This document shows positions 23,379 through 27,362 of a stretch of 27,362 nt of DNA, piece by piece (position 1 is the stretch's first letter; the number at the start of each line of letters is the position of its first letter). The notes beneath the pieces were generated by a model. The model was not told the DNA's origin and ran no database searches. It saw only the letters and a program-made list of their open reading frames with translations. Position numbers and translations under genes: made by a program. Source of the DNA: Gp13-AA77 sp036521995 (GTDB lineage Bacteria > Acidobacteriota > Terriglobia > UBA7540); contig DATDGR010000059.1 in assembly GCA_036521995.1 (NCBI GenBank), positions 1 through 27,362 of the forward strand. Direction: 5' to 3'.

Positions 23379-25421
23379 TCATTCCCCCGCAATTTCGGAA
23401 TATTGCAACTGCTGCTTCACGATGTCGCGCGGATAGGTGATCTCCACGCCGGATTTGCCGTCCGCGCCAGCCTTCAACTCGAGATCGGGGTTGATCCCCA
23501 CCCAATAGGTGGGAAGGTCCAGCGCCTTATAGCGTGCGATCACCTGGTCGCGCCAAGCCGTGTTGAAGTGGATTCCGTACTTCGTGATCAGCGCCTTGGC
23601 GGCGTCGTAATCGCCCTCCGCCTTGATGCGCATAAGCTCGGCCAGCAGCATCCCCACGCCTTGGCGCATCTTCTGGTAATCGGTCACGACCATGTACATC
23701 TTGCCGTCGCGTTCGATCGGCTGGATGGCTCCGGTTTTGTCGCGAATATAGTTGACGATCAACTGCGTACCGCGACGATGGTCTTCTTCGATCGTGTCTC
23801 CCGCCGGGACCTCACGAAGCTGGACCAGGGCGGCGCGGGCTTCGCCGTCATAGGCGGCCTTGGCGACATCGTAGCTCGGCATCACGCCCATCTCCACCAG
23901 CTTCGGGTCCCAGAAGTTCCACAGGGCCATCAAGTCCGCGCGCGTCTCTTCGAGCGTCGAGAAGTATTCCTTCAGATAAGACTGCGGTTCCCCGGTGAGC
24001 TTCGGCGACAGCCTGCCGGAGCCGTGCCCGATCACCTCGTGCATCGCCGTCAGAAGATTCTCTGCCAGATCGCCGTACTTGCGCGCTCGCTCGGCCTCGG
24101 CCTCCGAGTTGGCAAACTCATCCGCGACCTTGTTGCCGGTGGCGCTGTTCAAAGCCCGGATCGACCCGGTGAAGATGAAGCTCTTGGAGCCATACTTCTC
24201 GTGAATCTCGTCTTCGTTGGGCAGATTGTCTCCGATCGTGGTGACGCCGAAATCGCCCGTTTCCACCAGCGCCTCGTCGGCGTTCACGATCGGAGGATTG
24301 GGCTTGGGGTTCTTGTATTTCGCGTCCCAGGGCGCACGCTGCTCGAAGTAGGCGGCATTGGAGGCAAATCCCGTCATGAGCCGGTTCATCTTCTCATCGA
24401 CCACCACCACGAAACCCTGAATAGCACCTTTCTGTCCACGGGCGTCTTTGTACACTTCGACAAAGCCGTTGGAGAAGTCCGGATCACTGCGGTCCTGCAC
24501 CCAATCGATGCCGCACTGGATCCAGTCGGCACGCTGGCCTGTCTGGTAGTACCGGATGAGGTCTTGGATCACCTTCTTCTGGGGCTCGGAGGCGTAAGGT
24601 ATGGCGCGTTGAAGGTCTCCGATGGCGCGACGGAGTTCGCTCGCATACAGGCCCGGCGGGATCTTCTTCCCATCAGGCCCGTCGGCCGTGCCTGCCCGGT
24701 AGACTTGCTCCACCAGCTTGCCGTTCTTTTTCGTCAGCCGGGAATTGAGCGCGTAGCGCTCGGTAAAACCCACCAGGTCCTTGAGCGTCACGCCAGAATA
24801 GAAATTGTTCCCGCTCGCCTGCAAGGGATCCTCACCGTTCGGCGGATTCTTGACCGTGAGCATGGGCTGAAAATCCGGGTCAAAGAGCGGCTGTTGGAGA
24901 TCCTGCAGCTCCTGGTCAAGCGCGGCCGCTGAGCTCACGTCTCCGCCGAATTGGCCGCCGTTCTGGAGCGCTTGCTGAGCCGCCGACCTCAGTTCTGTAG
25001 CCGAAAAGTCCGGTACGAACTTGCGCGAAGTGAACTCGTTGTAGTTTCCGTGATTTCCCCAGAAGAGCATGGTGAAGCCGGTGATCTTCTTGAGCACACC
25101 CGGGTCGATGCCGTCGGAATGGGTGAGGATCGCCTCCAGCAGGCGCTTTTCGCGCAGTCCGAAGACGGAGTTCTGATCGTAGGCAATGGGGTCGACGTCG
25201 ATCGCCGCCCGGCTTAGCCAATAGGCGTCCATCTTCTGATCCGGCGAAAGATCGTTGAAGCTGTCAGCGCTCAGTTGGACGAAGCCGGTGTCGCGTACGC
25301 GCGCGACGAGACTGGTTGGAGTCGATTGATTTTCGCCTGGCTCTTGAGCCGGTACTGAACGCACCTCGAAAAACGCCGCCAGGGCGGCCAGCAACCATAC
25401 GATCAGAATTCTTATTCGCAA
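23379..25421 (-). CDS. Exported M49-family metallopeptidase (dipeptidyl peptidase III-like)
   Basis: The 680-residue protein starts with a signal peptide (MRIRILIVWLLAALAAFF... to about residue 25). It has the zinc signature HEVIGH at 461-466 in a HExxxH form and the third-ligand motif EETRADL at 491-497, the two marks of family M49 (DPP III). Family enzymes remove N-terminal dipeptides; this group is often annotated simply as Zn-dependent hydrolase. Expected location is the periplasm, unlike classical cytosolic DPP III. The start is TTG, chosen because GGAG lies seven bases upstream and the hydrophobic signal begins at once. Confidence 0.91.
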   Translation of the reverse strand: MRIRILIVWLLAALAAFFEVRSVPAQEPGENQSTPTSLVARVRDTGFVQLSADSFNDLSPDQKMDAYWLSRAAIDVDPIAYDQNSVFGLREKRLLEAILTHSDGIDPGVLKKITGFTMLFWGNHGNYNEFTSRKFVPDFSATELRSAAQQALQNGGQFGGDVSSAAALDQELQDLQQPLFDPDFQPMLTVKNPPNGEDPLQASGNNFYSGVTLKDLVGFTERYALNSRLTKKNGKLVEQVYRAGTADGPDGKKIPPGLYASELRRAIGDLQRAIPYASEPQKKVIQDLIRYYQTGQRADWIQCGIDWVQDRSDPDFSNGFVEVYKDARGQKGAIQGFVVVVDEKMNRLMTGFASNAAYFEQRAPWDAKYKNPKPNPPIVNADEALVETGDFGVTTIGDNLPNEDEIHEKYGSKSFIFTGSIRALNSATGNKVADEFANSEAEAERARKYGDLAENLLTAMHEVIGHGSGRLSPKLTGEPQSYLKEYFSTLEETRADLMALWNFWDPKLVEMGVMPSYDVAKAAYDGEARAALVQLREVPAGDTIEEDHRRGTQLIVNYIRDKTGAIQPIERDGKMYMVVTDYQKMRQGVGMLLAELMRIKAEGDYDAAKALITKYGIHFNTAWRDQVIARYKALDLPTYWVGINPDLELKAGADGKSGVEITYPRDIVKQQLQYSEIAGE

Positions 25422-25462
25422 GGTGAGGCTCCACTTGGCAGAAAATCGCTTGCCACACTAGC

Positions 25463-25711
25463 CTAGACGTCGCTGCGCCGCGACACATCGAGGACCGTCA
25501 CCCGCGCGGCGGGCAGATTCACTTCGTAGATCACCCGGAAGTCGCCCAGGCGCAGGCGCCAGCCCTCGCGGCCTGCGAGCTTCTCCGCGCCGGGCGGGAG
25601 AGGATCAACAGCGAGCTGGCGGAGGCGGTCCAGCGCTTCCGGATAGGCGTCAGGGGGAAGCGCGGCGAGCTGGTGGGTGGCGCGGCGCAGGATCAGAAGG
25701 CCGTAACTCAC
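25463..25711 (-). CDS. RelE/ParE-family toxin
   Basis: The 82-residue protein has the family pattern: YGLLILRRATHQLAALPPDA at the N-terminus, LDRLRQLAVDPLPPGAEKLAGREGWRLRLGDFRVIYEV, and a short closing strand TVLDVSRR. Members cleave mRNA or inhibit gyrase, which cannot be separated here. It starts at GTG, overlapping the TGA of the upstream antitoxin by four bases (GTGA), the usual coupled layout. Confidence 0.87.
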   Translation of the reverse strand: MSYGLLILRRATHQLAALPPDAYPEALDRLRQLAVDPLPPGAEKLAGREGWRLRLGDFRVIYEVNLPAARVTVLDVSRRSDV

Positions 25712-25911
25712 GGGCGCCTGCGCTCGATCTCATTGATGGCGGCCTCGAAAGGGACGGCCGCGTCACCGCACGCCTTCGCCTCGTCGTAGGCGCGGGCACA
25801 CTGCTCGGTCTCAAGTTCTTCGAGCAGCTCGCGGCACTCCACAAAGTCGAGGTGAACTCCTGCGGGCCGTCCGCTCTTGTCAAACACCGTGCGTTCGCGA
25901 ATCTTGGCCAT
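25708..25911 (-). CDS. Antitoxin of a RelE/ParE-type pair
   Basis: This 67-residue protein (MAKIRERTVFDKSGRPAGVHLDFVECRELLEELE...) precedes the RelE/ParE-like toxin by overlap. Its sequence is charged and helical in the middle, with CARAYDEAKACGDAAVPFEAAINEIERRRP at the end, where it may bind the toxin. It resembles Phd/YefM-like or unnamed antitoxins but I do not assign a family firmly. The open frame reaches 25971, but ATG 25911 has GGAAGAG upstream and avoids overlapping the MOSC gene. Confidence 0.75.
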   Translation of the reverse strand: MAKIRERTVFDKSGRPAGVHLDFVECRELLEELETEQCARAYDEAKACGDAAVPFEAAINEIERRRP

Positions 25912-25945
25912 ACTCTTCCCGGATCGCCAGAGTCCCTTATCGAGG

Positions 25946-26476
25946 TTAGTCGAGGCAGGGCGCGATTTCAACCGCGCTTTCGCATGCGATCGCCCCTTCG
26001 GGCTCGAGACTTTCCGCCTCCACGGAAATGGCGTCGCCCACCCGGATCAACCCGCCGGTCACGATCCCGGCTCGCAGTCCGCCGCGACCTTCCAGGGCCG
26101 GCCTCAGATTCTGACCGGTGAGACGTTCCAGGTGCCCGCAGGGTTCGCAGAGCCTGATACCAATCAAGATCGCTTCTCCAACTCGAAAGCGCTGGCCTAC
26201 CAAGTCGTTCAGCCGCACCCCTCGCGTCGCCAAATTGCGACGGGCGTCCCTCGGATCGAGCCGGACCCCGGCCTCAGCCTCCAGCGCCTCCAAGGATTCG
26301 GTCTCGATCAAGGTTACTTCGTGATCGGGCTTGGGCTTCCAGAAGGTGCCCTGGCCGGTCCAGTAGCGGTCGCCTTGCAGGCCCCGGCCGGCTTCAGCCT
26401 GGACCTCTTGCACCGAGTTCAGCGGCGCCCGCGCTTCAGCGCCTACGAAGATTCCCGCTACTCGTCCGTCAGGCAA
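25946..26476 (-). CDS. MOSC domain protein
   Basis: The 176-residue product matches the MOSC domain (molybdenum cofactor sulfurase C-terminal): GRGLQGDRYWTGQGTF, VTLIETESLEAL, DARRNLATRGVRLNDLVGQRFRVG and IRLCEPCGHLERL with Cys residues. MOSC proteins handle molybdenum cofactor sulfur chemistry or detoxify N-hydroxylated bases; which applies here is unknown. It starts at TTG with AGGAGG five bases upstream, a strong signal for that start. It lies about 34 bases before the antitoxin gene on the same strand. Confidence 0.88.
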   Translation of the reverse strand: MPDGRVAGIFVGAEARAPLNSVQEVQAEAGRGLQGDRYWTGQGTFWKPKPDHEVTLIETESLEALEAEAGVRLDPRDARRNLATRGVRLNDLVGQRFRVGEAILIGIRLCEPCGHLERLTGQNLRPALEGRGGLRAGIVTGGLIRVGDAISVEAESLEPEGAIACESAVEIAPCLD

Positions 26477-27220
26477 GTTCGCCTCCTGCCCGGTGCTGGA
26501 TTCTCATTGACCGGAAGGGACTCGCGAGACCTAACCTATTTTGTTTCATCAACATTCCAGCTTTGATCCCAGAGCGGCGGCTTGGCGGGTCAGCCGGCCA
26601 GCAAGCCGGCTTAAGAACCGGTCGAACCCGCGAGCCCGGTGCTAACTTCCTCCCTGGAGGATAAGCAACGCCGCTCAACATGCTGATTTCATGAAACATA
26701 ATGGCTCATTCGCCGCTTGGCCTCTCTTCCCACTCGGCGTCGCCTCCTTGGGGAAAAGGCCGTACGCTCTTCATTTTATGACACTTCGCTCCGAACGCCG
26801 AGCCTTCTCCAGCAACCAAGAGCGGCCAAGAGCGTTCGCCGCACGACACTAAGGAGCGCATGGCTACAGCGGCAGGGTCATATATGGCACGAGAGGTTCC
26901 ATGTTGTCAAGGGAGGCTCAGGTGGGGGTAGCGGTTCATTTTGAATTTAGGCTACTGTGTGCTTCCAATTTTCTCCATCGCTGCGACCACGCTGACATTT
27001 CCGTCGAACGGAACCGTGAATGTGGCGGCAACCGCATCACCAGGTTTCACAACGATCTTATGTGTTGTGTCTGAACATTGCCCCGATTGGGACCGCAGGG
27101 CGTGCCTCGTAAGCATGCGGACCGCCCTCCGTCCCGGCTTCTTCTCGGTTTGCCCGAAACGCACTGAGCAGCGTCAGAATCTCCCTCCGCGCCTGCGCTC
27201 GGTGACTCTGGCTAAGAGTC
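26477..27220. other. Gene-poor region before the insertion sequence
   Basis: About 740 bases with no convincing gene. Open frames of 60-100 residues occur on both strands but lack family motifs or convincing starts. One hairpin, AGCCGGC (26592-26598) with GCCGGCT (26605-26611), lies upstream of the MOSC start. Nothing else recognised. Confidence 0.55.
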
Positions 27221-27362
27221 TGTGGAGTGGTCCCCGTTTTTGAGACAACCAGTTAAGACTCAAGATTCAGCAAATGGTATGAAAATGCCATCGAAAGGAG
27301 ATTTGAGTCATGGGTTGGTCTCGACGGCGATTCACGAAGGAATTCAAGCTGGCCGCGGTCCA
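27221..27362 (+). mobile_element. Left part of an IS3-family insertion sequence, truncated by the window edge
   Basis: A probable left end begins near TGTGGAGTGGTCCCCGTTTT at 27221 and precedes a transposase OrfA start. The exact inverted repeat cannot be fixed because the right end is outside the window. Confidence 0.5.
27310..27362 (+). CDS. IS3-family transposase OrfA, N-terminus only
   Basis: Only 17 residues are visible, MGWSRRRFTKEFKLAAV, which match the opening of IS3-family OrfA helix-turn-helix proteins (RRRFTKEFKLAAV). GAAAGGAG at 27293-27300 gives a nine-base spacing to the ATG. In complete elements a frameshift joins OrfA to the OrfB integrase. Confidence 0.75.
   Translation, partial: MGWSRRRFTKEFKLAAV

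Noticed and set aside
23403..24932. 509-residue plus-strand open frame opposite the M49 gene
   Set aside because: Shadow created by high-GC codon use; the minus-strand gene has the HEVIGH and EETRADL motifs.
26952..27164. 70-residue minus-strand open frame
   Set aside because: No recognisable family and no convincing start; kept as unassigned sequence.
1..27362. CRISPR arrays, tRNA and rRNA genes
   Set aside because: No regularly spaced repeats of CRISPR type and no tRNA-like or rRNA sequence were seen on either strand by eye.

Overview
This looks like chromosomal DNA from a free-living, high-GC Gram-negative bacterium, most likely an acidobacterium. That assignment is inference from gene content: a DUF4139 protein, an M49 dipeptidyl-peptidase-like protein, remains of a PDZ-bearing M28 peptidase, a TolB-like half propeller, a two-gene KorAB, and sulfatases. 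There is no rRNA, tRNA or CRISPR to confirm it. Most genes are ordinary housekeeping or metabolic genes, with one accessory stretch (about 5.9-11.4 kb) that has been visibly rearranged.

Layout. 1-1.1 kb: 3' part of an unrecognised gene, followed by a possible three-way-junction hairpin. 1.1-5.0 kb: an exported DUF4139 protein; queA (queuosine pathway, minus strand) divergent from an RlmI-like 23S rRNA m5C methyltransferase. 5.0-5.8 kb: a two-domain VOC protein on the minus strand. 5.9-9.5 kb: an M28 aminopeptidase gene broken in two. Its signal peptide and first peptidase residues lie at 5964-6216 and its C-terminal PDZ domain at 9264-9545. The peptidase core is gone and about 3 kb sits in its place: an intact sulfatase, a possible C-terminal scrap of a second sulfatase, an outer-membrane transporter-like protein, and the N-terminal piece of another sulfatase. 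9.5-11.4 kb: a FRG-SET fusion protein and a hicB antitoxin gene whose hicA partner has two frameshifts. 11.3-13.7 kb: an anchored carboxypeptidase-regulatory-like protein, a half-length TolB-like propeller protein and a GNAT acetyltransferase.

13.7-16.6 kb: korAB, a 2-oxoacid:ferredoxin oxidoreductase operon on the minus strand with a likely extended -10 promoter. 17.0-18.8 kb: a small acidic protein divergent from a TauE/SafE-type (TSUP) transporter, with its usual DUF1634 partner. 18.8-19.7 kb: gene-free DNA containing several short repeats and hairpins. 19.7-23.3 kb: a YggX-like Fe(II)-trafficking protein, a PIN/TRAM membrane protein, ispD-ispF (non-mevalonate isoprenoid pathway, 4-nt overlap) and an alpha/beta hydrolase. 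23.4-26.5 kb, minus strand: an M49 metallopeptidase, a RelE/ParE-type toxin-antitoxin pair and a MOSC-domain protein. The right edge enters an IS3-family insertion sequence at its first transposase gene.

The most interesting items are the split M28 gene with its sulfatase cassette, the FRG-SET fusion with a serine at the usual SET tyrosine position, the orphan HicB beside a decayed HicA, and the repeat-rich gap at 18.8-19.5 kb. No complete new multi-gene system could be proven from sequence alone.
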